45,511 bases of DNA from assembly GCA_017449215.1 (NCBI GenBank), contig JAFSJY010000066.1, forward strand, positions 1 through 45,511, in the 5' to 3' direction. This document shows positions 37,293-44,601 of the stretch, piece by piece. Both the position numbers and the translations under genes were made by a program. Within the stretch, counting starts at the first letter, position 1, and each line of letters opens with the position of its first letter. The notes beneath the pieces were generated by a model. It searched no databases. It saw nothing but the letters and a program-made list of their open reading frames with translations, and was not told where the DNA came from. The stretch comes from Acholeplasmatales bacterium (lineage in GTDB: Bacteria > Bacillota_I > Bacilli_A > Acholeplasmatales > Anaeroplasmataceae).

Positions 37293-38587
37293 TGGCTGAT
37301 ATCAAAGTAGATTCTTACGAAGAAGATTTTAATTATCCTAAATTTACTGAAGATATGGTTAAAACTCATACTATTCTTATTCCTTCTATGCTACCAATCC
37401 ATATGGCATTATTTGAATCATTATTATGCCAAACTGGATATAAGGTTGAAATAATGAAAAATGAAGGACCTGATGTAGTAACTGAGGGTTTAAAATATGT
37501 TCATAATGACACATGCTATCCTGCATTATTAGTAATTGGTCAATTCATTGATAATTTAAATCATAGAAATGATCATGATAAACTTGTTTTATTAATAACT
37601 CAAACAGGTGGTGGATGTAGAGCATCTAATTATCTACATCTATTAAGAAAGGCACTAAAAAAGGCTGGATACGGATTTATACCTGTTGTTTCGTTAAATG
37701 CATCTAATCTTGAAAAGGATTCAGGATTTAAGATTACATTACCATTAGTTTTAAATTTATCTTCTGCTATCACATACGCAGATGAATTAATGTATTTAAG
37801 AAATAAATGTCAAACCTATGAAATTAATAAGGGTGAGACAGCAAGATTAGTTGATAAATGGATTAAGGAATTATCTGACCAATATGCTCAAGGTAAGGGC
37901 AGAAAATACGGTCAGATGAAAAAGAATCTAATTCAAATGGTTAAGGAGTTTGATGCTATACCATTAGATTTATCACATAAAAAGCCAAAAGTTGGTATTG
38001 TTGGTGAAATCTATATTAAATATGCATCACTTGGTAATAATCATTTAGAGGACTTCCTAGTAAGCCAAGGTGCTGAGGTAAATGTTCCAGGTTTATATGG
38101 ATTCTTATTATATACTGTTTATAATACTATTTATGATTATGAAATTTATGGTAAGAATAGAAAGAGTGCATTCGTTGCTAAATTAATATTATGGTTCATT
38201 AGAAGACGTGAAAAGATAATGATTAATGCAATGAAGGGCTCTAAATTCACACCAATGAATTACTTCTCTCATACTAAGGATTTAAGTGAAGGTGTATTAC
38301 ACCATGGGACTAAGATGGGTGAGGGCTGGCTATTAACAGCTGAAATGATGGAGCTAACTGAGGAAGGATATGAAAATATCATTTGTGCTCAGCCATTTGG
38401 ATGCTTACCTAACCACATCTGTGGTAAGGGTGTAATGAAGAAAATTAAAAGCATCCACAAGGATGCTAATATAGTAGCGATTGATTATGACCCTTCTGCT
38501 ACTAAAGTAAATCAAGAAAATAGAATTAAGCTTATGCTTGCTATCGCAAGAGAAAGAATTAAGGATGATGAAAAGGCGGAATTATAA
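37292..38587 (+). CDS. Activase-related protein, C-terminal part (HgdB-like fold)
   Basis: Continues the large activase-like protein as a separate frame. It resembles the dehydratase-subunit-like C-terminal third: LIPSMLPIHMALFESLL, HNDTCYPALLVIGQFID, LITQTGGGCRASNYLHLLRKAL, GEIYIKYASLGNNHLEDFL, AQPFGCLPNHICGKGV, with conserved Cys residues in CYP, GGCRASNY and FGCLPNHICG that could bind a cluster. Start ATG shares a base with the upstream stop, and GAGGGAGG precedes it, so the two are coupled and likely form one complex. 431 residues with no internal stop; nothing suggests decay. Confidence 0.8.
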   Translation: MADIKVDSYEEDFNYPKFTEDMVKTHTILIPSMLPIHMALFESLLCQTGYKVEIMKNEGPDVVTEGLKYVHNDTCYPALLVIGQFIDNLNHRNDHDKLVLLITQTGGGCRASNYLHLLRKALKKAGYGFIPVVSLNASNLEKDSGFKITLPLVLNLSSAITYADELMYLRNKCQTYEINKGETARLVDKWIKELSDQYAQGKGRKYGQMKKNLIQMVKEFDAIPLDLSHKKPKVGIVGEIYIKYASLGNNHLEDFLVSQGAEVNVPGLYGFLLYTVYNTIYDYEIYGKNRKSAFVAKLILWFIRRREKIMINAMKGSKFTPMNYFSHTKDLSEGVLHHGTKMGEGWLLTAEMMELTEEGYENIICAQPFGCLPNHICGKGVMKKIKSIHKDANIVAIDYDPSATKVNQENRIKLMLAIARERIKDDEKAEL

Positions 38588-38605
38588 AAAATCCGCCTTT
38601 TTAAA
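38572..38605 (+). terminator. Intrinsic terminator overlapping the end of the activase operon
   Basis: AAAGGCGGA (38572-38580) pairs with TCCGCCTTT (38592-38600), nine pairs, and runs into TTTAA. The first arm is the last coding bases, so the stop codon falls in the loop. Confidence 0.85.
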
Positions 38606-38614
38606 TTCATCAAA

Positions 38615-38663
38615 ATTGTAGCATTTGCATCAAATAGATTGTAGCACGTGCTACAACCTATTT
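38615..38663. other. 32-bp near-perfect palindrome with parS-like core, plus half copy
   Basis: Positions 38632-38663 form an inverted repeat with 15 of 16 bases matching; the centre TTGTAGCACGTGCTACAA is perfect. The half-site ATTGTAGCA also occurs directly repeated 23 bp upstream (38615-38623). The central 16 bases agree with the Bacillus parS consensus at 12 positions. It lies between two convergent genes, beyond the terminator of one, with no T run, so a terminator role is unlikely. Confidence 0.55.
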
Positions 38664-38720
38664 CAATAATTGTGTGTTAAAATCCTTATAGAAAAATTTA
38701 TAATCAACCTTTTTAAATTC

Positions 38721-38754
38721 AAAAAAATGGCTTATCATTTAAGATAAACCATTT
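38721..38754 (-). terminator. Intrinsic terminator after nusG
   Basis: Minus strand AAATGGTTTATC pairs with GATAAGCCATTT (12 pairs, one G-U) around six bases, followed by TTTT, just past the nusG stop. Confidence 0.85.
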
Positions 38755-38760
38755 AATAAA

Positions 38761-39309
38761 CTAGATCTTCTTTATTTGATCAACATTTAATTCAGTTGGA
38801 GTATATGAACCGAATAATTCAAATAATACAGTAACAATACCCTTATCCTCATTAATTTCAGTGATTTCTGTAATCTTACCAGCGAATGCTCCTGAGATAA
38901 CCTCAATCTTATCACCAACAGCGAAGTCTAACTTTGGCTTTACTACTAAGCCTAACTTAGATAGAATTTGATTCATTTCGTCATTAGCTACTGGAACTGG
39001 CTTAGTTCCTCCACCTGATGAACCAAGGAAGCCTGTAACCTTTGGTGTATTTCTTACCATAAACCAAACATCATCATCCATACCCTTTACTTCATCAATT
39101 TCCATTTCAACGAATACATATCCTGGGAATAGCTTATTTACCTTTTCCTTCTTTTTACCCTTCTTATCAACTACTTCAACAGTCTCTTCAGGAATAAGAA
39201 CTTGATAAATCATATTCTCCATATTCATTGAAATTCTACGTCTTTCAAGGTCTGTCTTAACAGAATTTTCATAGCCTGAATATGTTGTTACAATATACCA
39301 TCTTTTCAT
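38761..39309 (-). CDS. nusG: Transcription termination/antitermination factor NusG
   Basis: Binds RNA polymerase clamp and modulates pausing and coupling. N-terminal NGN domain (MKRWYIVTTYSGYENSVK, LFPGYVFVEM, VWFMVRNTPKVTGFLG) and C-terminal KOW domain (FAVGDKIEVISGAFAGKITEI). 182 residues, normal. 13 bp after secE with AGGAGG before ATG; the secE-nusG pairing is widespread in bacteria. Confidence 0.97.
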   Translation of the reverse strand: MKRWYIVTTYSGYENSVKTDLERRRISMNMENMIYQVLIPEETVEVVDKKGKKKEKVNKLFPGYVFVEMEIDEVKGMDDDVWFMVRNTPKVTGFLGSSGGGTKPVPVANDEMNQILSKLGLVVKPKLDFAVGDKIEVISGAFAGKITEITEINEDKGIVTVLFELFGSYTPTELNVDQIKKI

Positions 39310-39322
39310 ATTCTAAATCCTC

Positions 39323-39850
39323 CTAGCTAAATATTAATACGAAGATTTCTGACATAAATGCATCGTATAAATATAATAATCCAACAAAAATAAGCATAAA
39401 TATAAAAGTACGAGCTAAATTACCTAAAAACTTAGGCCATGTTAACCATGTAATCTTCTTAAACTCAGGGAATGCAGGCTTAAAGAATGGCCATACTGCA
39501 TATAATAAACCTAATGAAGATAAACCAACTAATATCCATGCGAATAAAGTAGGATGATCACCAATTAATGGGAAGCTATTCTTTACCTCTAAAGAACCAT
39601 TTAAAATTAAGCATCCTAATAATAATGTAATTAATGCAATTACAATAAATAGGTAGCTTTCCCATTTATGCTCTTCCTTTAGGTATTCACCAATTCTTGA
39701 AATACCACCATGAGCTTCCTTTTCTTGCTTCTTCTCGATTTGCTTTCTTATTTTCTTTTCAACTTGATCTTTTTTAGAAGTTTCTTGCTTTTCTTCTTTA
39801 ACTTCCTTTACTTCAGCTTCTGCTAAAGTATCTTTTTCTTTATCAGCCAT
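39323..39850 (-). CDS. secE: Preprotein translocase subunit SecE with N-terminal membrane extension
   Basis: Small essential subunit of the SecYEG channel. The SecE domain is the last ~60 residues: FKKITWLTWPKFLGNLARTF followed by a membrane helix. Ahead of it is an extension not found in the ~60-residue Bacillus protein: a Lys/Glu-rich cytoplasmic segment (~1-50) and two further predicted helices (SYLFIVIALITLLLGCLIL and LFAWILVGLSSLGLLYAVW). Three helices recall the long proteobacterial SecE. Lies between rpmG and nusG, the standard place, with an AGGAG site. Confidence 0.9.
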   Translation of the reverse strand: MADKEKDTLAEAEVKEVKEEKQETSKKDQVEKKIRKQIEKKQEKEAHGGISRIGEYLKEEHKWESYLFIVIALITLLLGCLILNGSLEVKNSFPLIGDHPTLFAWILVGLSSLGLLYAVWPFFKPAFPEFKKITWLTWPKFLGNLARTFIFMLIFVGLLYLYDAFMSEIFVLIFS

Positions 39851-39858
39851 AAATCCTC

Positions 39859-40008
39859 CTATTTAGTCTCCTTATGAATTGTATATTTATTACATGAAGG
39901 ACAAAATTTCTTAAATTCTAATCTCTCATTATTCTTACTAGGATTTTTAGTAGTTGTATAATTTCTACTTAAGCATTCCTCGCAAACAAGAATAACCTTT
40001 GTTCTCAT
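39859..40008 (-). CDS. rpmG: 50S ribosomal protein L33
   Basis: A 49-residue protein starting [12 protein letters not shown] and ending THKETK-like (…YTIHKETK), with zinc-ribbon pairs CEEC and CPSC, the zinc-binding form of bL33. AAGGTG lies 7 bp before the ATG at 40008. It is 8 bp upstream of secE and transcribed with secE and nusG, as in B. subtilis (rpmGB-secE-nusG). Confidence 0.95.
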   Translation of the reverse strand: MRTKVILVCEECLSRNYTTTKNPSKNNERLEFKKFCPSCNKYTIHKETK

Positions 40009-40030
40009 AATTTATCACCTTTTTATCCAA

Positions 40031-40054
40031 AATAAAAAACCTATACCTAGGCTT
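40031..40054 (-). terminator. Weak hairpin with T run between sigH-like gene and rpmG
   Basis: Minus strand AAGCCTA-GGTA-TAGGTT (one bulged base) followed by TTTTATTTT. It may partly end the rlmB-sigH transcript; the stem is short. Confidence 0.4.
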
Positions 40055-40064
40055 CAAATAAATT

Positions 40065-40640
40065 TTATAACAAAGATTTATCTAAGTCAAGTATAGTATG
40101 TTTTTTCATTGCTTCTTTAATCTCTTTACAAAGCTTCTTATATTTATAATATAGCTTTTGATAATCTAGGTTATTATCACTAGCATATTTCTTTAATGGA
40201 CAATTACCTAAAATACATTCATAAATTAAATATAATGATAGCTTATCATAATATTTATCCTTAATTATTTTAAATAATGTTTTTAATATATAGGTTTCAT
40301 CCTTACTAGTATTATCAAAGAATGATAAATTAGGCTCATTTAATACTAGGCTTTCACTATAATATTCATTTTTTATAATTCTTTTAGCTTTTCTATTTAA
40401 GCTAATCAGAAAATATGAATAAAAGCTTATTCTATAATAATCCTGGTAGCATTTAATACAATTAAATAATACCATTCTAAATTCCTGTGCTAAATCAGAG
40501 CTCTTATTTCCATATGGAACATATTCCTTAGCTAGCATTCTAATTAAATGATCATATTTATTAAATAAAACATCTAATGCTTTTTCATTACCTTCATTTA
40601 TTAAATACAAAAGCTCATAGTCATTGTAATTTATATACAA
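40065..40640 (-). CDS. Divergent SigH-like sigma-70 family factor
   Basis: Called from weak sequence plus strong context. Residues ~5-90 resemble sigma region 2 (NEGNEKALDVLFNKYDHLIRMLAKEY, SSDLAQEFRMVLFNCIKCYQDY, FYSYFLISLNRKAKRII), and ~115-180 a degenerate region 4 helix-turn-helix (CPLKKYASDNNLDYQKLYYKYKKLCKEI). In B. subtilis sigH lies between rlmB/rae1 and rpmGB-secE-nusG, exactly this place. At 191 residues it is shorter than SigH (218). The only plausible start is TTG at 40640: the frame is closed by a stop just upstream and no ATG lies near. No ribosome site is visible; the rlmB stop is 4 bases away, so translation probably depends on termination-reinitiation. Whether it still directs transcription is unknown. 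Confidence 0.65.
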   Translation of the reverse strand: MYINYNDYELLYLINEGNEKALDVLFNKYDHLIRMLAKEYVPYGNKSSDLAQEFRMVLFNCIKCYQDYYRISFYSYFLISLNRKAKRIIKNEYYSESLVLNEPNLSFFDNTSKDETYILKTLFKIIKDKYYDKLSLYLIYECILGNCPLKKYASDNNLDYQKLYYKYKKLCKEIKEAMKKHTILDLDKSLL

Positions 40641-40644
40641 AATA

Positions 40645-41352
40645 TTAATTTGCCATTAAGTCATGTAAAACTATTCCAGCAGATACTGACGCATTTAGGC
40701 TATTAACATGTCCCTTCATTGGAATAGTAATTAAGAAGTCTGATGCTTTAACTAATGTCTTAGACATACCAAAGCCCTCACTACCAATAATTACTGCCAA
40801 ATTTAAGGATTTATCAATATTAGATGATAATGTATCACCACTTGCATCTGTTCCACAAATCCAATATCCCATATCCTTTAATTTATTAATAACTGTTAAT
40901 AAGCTATTAACATACATAATCTTAGTATATTCAATAGCTCCAGTAGAAATATGGGCAACAGTTTTATTTACAGAAACACTATTATTCTTAGGTAAGATAA
41001 TCATATCATATCCAAAGGCATCAACACTTCTAATAATTGCACCTAAATTATGAGGATCCTGAATACCATCTAGAATCAATACTCTACCTCTTTCCTTAGG
41101 TAGAATATTTAAGCTATCCATATCATAAATCTTATAATCAGTACGATGTGCACCATAGCCTTGATTACCATCACCAAATTCGCTATCCATATATTTCTTA
41201 TTAACGATTTGATATTTGATACCCTTATCCTTTAATAAATTTATTATGTTGTTATCTTTCCTTAAAATATCCTCACATACAAAAACAGTTTCCAGCTTAC
41301 TTTTTGCATGTATAGCTGCGTATACGCAATTTTTTCCATAAATTTTAATCAT
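40645..41352 (-). CDS. rlmB: 23S rRNA (guanosine-2'-O-)-methyltransferase RlmB
   Basis: SpoU/TrmH-family SPOUT methyltransferase that modifies G2251 in the peptidyl-tRNA site region of 23S rRNA. Motifs: ILDGIQDPHNLGAIIRSVDAFG (motif 1), IIGSEGFGMSKTLVKASD (motif 2), IPMKGHVNSLNASVSAGI (motif 3, the trefoil knot). A short N-terminal L30e-like domain binds RNA. 235 residues, normal. GGAG 8 bp before ATG. It leads directly into the sigH-like gene; the rae1 gene found between them in B. subtilis is missing. Confidence 0.93.
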   Translation of the reverse strand: MIKIYGKNCVYAAIHAKSKLETVFVCEDILRKDNNIINLLKDKGIKYQIVNKKYMDSEFGDGNQGYGAHRTDYKIYDMDSLNILPKERGRVLILDGIQDPHNLGAIIRSVDAFGYDMIILPKNNSVSVNKTVAHISTGAIEYTKIMYVNSLLTVINKLKDMGYWICGTDASGDTLSSNIDKSLNLAVIIGSEGFGMSKTLVKASDFLITIPMKGHVNSLNASVSAGIVLHDLMAN

Positions 41353-41374
41353 AATAATTACTCCAAGCTCTTAA

Positions 41375-41383
41375 ATTATAACA
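41375..41383 (-). promoter_or_regulatory. Extended -10 promoter of rlmB
   Basis: Minus strand TGTTATAAT, the same extended -10 seen before the glycohydrolase gene; no clear -35. Confidence 0.6.
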
Positions 41384-41392
41384 CTACACCAG

Positions 41393-41419
41393 AAAAAAAG
41401 AAAGGACACAAAAGTGTCC
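41393..41419 (-). terminator. Intrinsic terminator after the DUF1653 gene
   Basis: Minus strand GGACAC-TTTT-GTGTCC followed by TTTCTTTTTTT, three bases past the stop codon. It ends the ecf-truA operon. Confidence 0.85.
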
Positions 41420-41421
41420 AA

Positions 41422-41679
41422 TTACTTATTAAATTTATCGGCAACACTATCGATAGATTGAAGCTCAAATCTATATTGTTGCTTAACATTAGGATATTTA
41501 TTATGGTCTACCTCACTTAAGAACATATCAAGTGGTCTAACCCATAAAGAGCCATCACCATATAATCTTCTATAAACAACCATCTTTTCCTTAGTTTCAC
41601 TATCAAAGGCGATATCCTCTACTAAATAATAATCGCCCTTGAAATGCTTATAAATTCCTTTAATTTTAATTTCTCTCAT
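41422..41679 (-). CDS. DUF1653 family protein
   Basis: Small protein of unknown function, 85 residues, recognisable as DUF1653 by its single compact beta domain: IKGIYKHFKGDYYLVEDIAFDSE, MVVYRRLYGDGSLWVRPLDMFLSEV. Cytoplasmic, no signal peptide or helix. The likely start is ATG at 41679 (MREIKIKG), two bases after the upstream stop; a GTG at 41697 is in frame but adds MLTSLI inside the previous gene. Last gene of the ecfA1-ecfA2-ecfT-truA-NifX-like operon; no functional link is evident. Confidence 0.75.
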   Translation of the reverse strand: MREIKIKGIYKHFKGDYYLVEDIAFDSETKEKMVVYRRLYGDGSLWVRPLDMFLSEVDHNKYPNVKQQYRFELQSIDSVADKFNK

Positions 41680-41681
41680 AA

Positions 41682-42023
41682 TTAATGATGTGAGCACTGA
41701 TGAACCATAGCTGGATTATGATTCAAATTACCATTTAGATAATCAATCACATTCTTTTCAACATCGCCAGTAACACCAGTATAAACCTCTATTCCCTTCA
41801 TCTTTAATAAATCGATAGCGTGAGAGCCAATACCACCAACAAATAATATATCAACATTCCAAGAGGCTAATAAATTAACTAAGTCAGCATGACTTAATCC
41901 ATCATTACCCTTAATTTCTCTTGATATAATATTTCCTTCTTCTATCTGATAGACAGCAAATTGCTCAGTTCTTCCGAAATGACCAAATACCTCACCATTA
42001 TTATAAGCAGCTGAAATTTTCAT
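41682..42023 (-). CDS. NifB/NifX-type dinitrogenase cofactor-binding domain protein
   Basis: Single-domain 113-residue protein of the family that binds iron-molybdenum-cofactor-like clusters in nitrogen fixers, here in an organism with no nif genes in view. Readable family features: MKISAAYNNGEVFGHFGRTEQFAVYQIE, DILFVGGIGSHAIDLLKMKGIEVYTG, and a His/Cys-rich end (MVHQCSHH) that could hold metal. Stand-alone versions occur widely in anaerobes with unknown role, possibly Fe-S or metal handling. Two bases after truA. Confidence 0.8.
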   Translation of the reverse strand: MKISAAYNNGEVFGHFGRTEQFAVYQIEEGNIISREIKGNDGLSHADLVNLLASWNVDILFVGGIGSHAIDLLKMKGIEVYTGVTGDVEKNVIDYLNGNLNHNPAMVHQCSHH

Positions 42024-42025
42024 AA

Positions 42026-42757
42026 TTAATACTTAACGCTATATAAATAAAGCCCAGCACCATCTAAGGATTTATGAGAAATCCTAGGATCCTTCTTTTC
42101 TAATACTTCATTTATAAAGCTTATTTCTTCCTTTCCTCTTCCTATTTCAACTAACGCACCCATCATGCGTCTAATTTGATATTTTAAAAATCCACTACCA
42201 ATAAATATAAATTCTAGCATATCATCAATTTGATTAATTTCTGTATGATATATTTCCTTAATAGTTTCTTTTCTTTTATCAATGCTCGCAGATGCGAAGC
42301 CCTTAAAATCATGCTTACCTTCTAATAATTTAATAGCTTCTCTCATTCTATTAACATCTAAATTAGTAATGTATACTGAATAATTAACCCTTAAAGGATC
42401 ATATTCTCCAGTATTAATATAATATCTATATTCCTTTTCCTTTGCGCTAAATCTAGCATGGAAATCCTCATTTACTATTTCTACATCCTTAATATAGATA
42501 TCACTAGGTAAGAATGCATTAATACCAGATTTAACACCAGATGCTGGTATTTCATTTTCTAAATCAAAATGAATAACCTGCCCCTTTGCATGTACTCCTC
42601 TATCTGTTCTACCAGATGGATAGATTTTAACTTTCTTACCTATAAATTTAAATATGGCATTTTCTAATTCAAGTTCAATTGTTGGAAGCTCATTTTGAAT
42701 TTGAAAGCCCATATAATTATGCCCATCATATGAAATGATACATTTATATCTAGGCAT
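42026..42757 (-). CDS. truA: tRNA pseudouridine synthase A
   Basis: Makes pseudouridine at positions 38-40 of the anticodon arm. Catalytic motif GRTDRGVHAKGQ with Asp52; also ISYDGHNYMGFQIQ at the N-terminus and FLKYQIRRMMGALVEIGRG towards the C-terminus. 243 residues, normal. Overlaps the end of ecfT by eight bases, the same ecfT-truA adjacency as in B. subtilis. Confidence 0.96.
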   Translation of the reverse strand: MPRYKCIISYDGHNYMGFQIQNELPTIELELENAIFKFIGKKVKIYPSGRTDRGVHAKGQVIHFDLENEIPASGVKSGINAFLPSDIYIKDVEIVNEDFHARFSAKEKEYRYYINTGEYDPLRVNYSVYITNLDVNRMREAIKLLEGKHDFKGFASASIDKRKETIKEIYHTEINQIDDMLEFIFIGSGFLKYQIRRMMGALVEIGRGKEEISFINEVLEKKDPRISHKSLDGAGLYLYSVKY

Positions 42758-43745
42758 AATAAATCATACTCCAAATAACTAAACCAAATAAAGCTATTAC
42801 AATTAATAAGCATAAATAATCACGCCATCTTAGCTTTAACTCATCTAGCTTAGTTCTCTTAGCTCCAATTATATATCCTCTCGCTTCCATAGCATTAGAT
42901 AAATCCTCTGCTCTTTTAAAGGATATAACAAACATAGGAACTAATAATGATATTATCTGATTAACCTTTTCCTTTAGGCTTCCTTCATTAAAATCTACAC
43001 CACGAGATGCTTGTGCATTCATTATCTTTCTGCTTTCCTGCATAAGAGTTGGAATAAATCTTAATGTTAAGCTTATAAGCATTGCAAATACCGCAACTGG
43101 TATATGTAATAGCTTAAGTGGAGATAGAATTGATTCTAATCCATTATTAATATCTGTTGGCATTGTAGATAATGTTAATAATGATGTTAATCCAATCATT
43201 AATACAATTCTAATAAAGATATAGCCTGCCTTTATAGCACCCTCATTATAGACAACAAAATCAAAATCATTCCAAATTAGGTTAAAATCCCAATCAAATT
43301 TCTTAAATGGAGAATTCCATAATACAAGGAATACTAAGAATAATATTAATAATAAATAAGTAAATTTTAATGGCATATATTTCTTAGTGAAGAAATAAAT
43401 AAATGTTAATCCTATAATAATTAATGTTTGCCATAAACCAATAGACATATTAAATGTATAAAGGATTGTTGTATTATCACCCTTTGTATATATTAGCTGT
43501 AATATAACAGTAAATAATAAAAGGAATAATACACCCTTAATACCCCTAATTACCTTAATAATAGATATTCTAGTTGTTAGGAATACCAATAAGAATACTC
43601 CAAGTGCTATAAGCATTCCATATATTGTAGGTATTAAGAATATTAATACAATTAAGGCAATAGTTAAGAATATTTTCATTCTAGGATCTAGCTTATAAAT
43701 CCAGCTATTACCAGGAACATATTGACCGAAGGAGATATTATCCAT
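42750..43745 (-). CDS. ecfT: Energy-coupling factor transporter transmembrane protein EcfT
   Basis: Membrane subunit that couples the two ATPases to interchangeable substrate-binding S components for vitamin and metal uptake. FGQYVPGNSWIYKLDPRMKIF is the family's N-terminal signature; about six hydrophobic helices follow; the coupling helices carry the Ala-Arg-Gly motifs QASRGVDF and AMEARGYI that contact the ATPases. 331 residues, rather longer than the ~265 of Bacillus, with an extra loop around 'WNSPFKKFDWDFNLIWNDFDF' (~145-170). Overlaps ecfA2 by eight bases. No S component is in the window, as expected for a group II (shared) ECF module. Confidence 0.92.
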   Translation of the reverse strand: MDNISFGQYVPGNSWIYKLDPRMKIFLTIALIVLIFLIPTIYGMLIALGVFLLVFLTTRISIIKVIRGIKGVLFLLLFTVILQLIYTKGDNTTILYTFNMSIGLWQTLIIIGLTFIYFFTKKYMPLKFTYLLLILFLVFLVLWNSPFKKFDWDFNLIWNDFDFVVYNEGAIKAGYIFIRIVLMIGLTSLLTLSTMPTDINNGLESILSPLKLLHIPVAVFAMLISLTLRFIPTLMQESRKIMNAQASRGVDFNEGSLKEKVNQIISLLVPMFVISFKRAEDLSNAMEARGYIIGAKRTKLDELKLRWRDYLCLLIVIALFGLVIWSMIYYA

Positions 43746-44601
43746 TGATATCGCCTCCTTCTAGATATTTTAATAAATCATCTAAATCATAATGCTCATA
43801 TGAAATATTTAATTTTAATTTTTCATTTAAATAATCTATAAGCTTTAAAACCTCAGGCTTTGTTAAATGATTTTCCTTATAAATATCACTTTCAAATAAT
43901 TTAACCTTATCACCATCATATGTTAAATGTGCATCATTTAATACAACAATTCTAGATGCATATTTATATACAATATCCATATCATGAGAAATCATAATGA
44001 TTGTTTTATTAGTTTCCTTATGAAGCTTATAGAATAATTCCATAATATCTAAAGCACCCTTAGGATCTAAGCCTCTTGTTGGCTCATCTAATAAAATGAT
44101 ATCTGGGTCATATGATAATACACCAGCAATAGCAACACGTCTCATTTGGCCACCAGAAATATTAAATGGTGATTTAGAGGCTAAATGCTCAATACCTAAC
44201 AGCTTCATAATAGATAATGCCTTCTTCTTAGCTTCCTCTTCTGAAAAACCAAAATTCTTAGGGGCAAACATAATATCCTTTAATACAGTTTCTTCAAATA
44301 ATTGATATTCTGGAAATTGAAAAACATATCCTACTCTTTTTCTAATCTTTTTCATTTTAGGATTCTTATTTTTCTTTTTAGTAATTGTATAATCAAATAT
44401 TTGAATATTACCACTTGTAGGAATTTGTAATCCATTCATGTGCTTTAATAATGTTGATTTACCAGAGCCTGTTTTTCCTACAACAGCTATAAATTCTCCC
44501 TTATCAGAAATATCAAGATTAATGCCCTCTAGTGCCTTGATTATTTCTTTTTTCTTAGCTCCCTTATAGCTATGATCTACATTTTGAAATGATATTCCCA
44601 T
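43738..44601 (-). CDS. ecfA2: Energy-coupling factor transporter ATP-binding protein EcfA2
   Basis: ABC ATPase of the shared ECF module. Walker A GKTGSGKST, Q-loop FQFPEYQLFEETV, signature ISGGQMRRVAIAG, Walker B IILLDEPTRGLDP, and switch MISHDMD. The FPEYQLFEE form of the Q-loop and the 287-residue length are typical of EcfA2. Overlaps ecfA1 by 25 bases, so its translation is probably coupled. Confidence 0.94.
   Translation of the reverse strand: MGISFQNVDHSYKGAKKKEIIKALEGINLDISDKGEFIAVVGKTGSGKSTLLKHMNGLQIPTSGNIQIFDYTITKKKNKNPKMKKIRKRVGYVFQFPEYQLFEETVLKDIMFAPKNFGFSEEEAKKKALSIMKLLGIEHLASKSPFNISGGQMRRVAIAGVLSYDPDIILLDEPTRGLDPKGALDIMELFYKLHKETNKTIIMISHDMDIVYKYASRIVVLNDAHLTYDGDKVKLFESDIYKENHLTKPEVLKLIDYLNEKLKLNISYEHYDLDDLLKYLEGGDING

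Noticed and set aside
37285-37300. Frameshift pseudogene at the junction of the two activase genes
   Set aside because: The second gene has a strong ribosome site and a TAATG overlap, and both parts are intact, which fits a genuine two-gene form.
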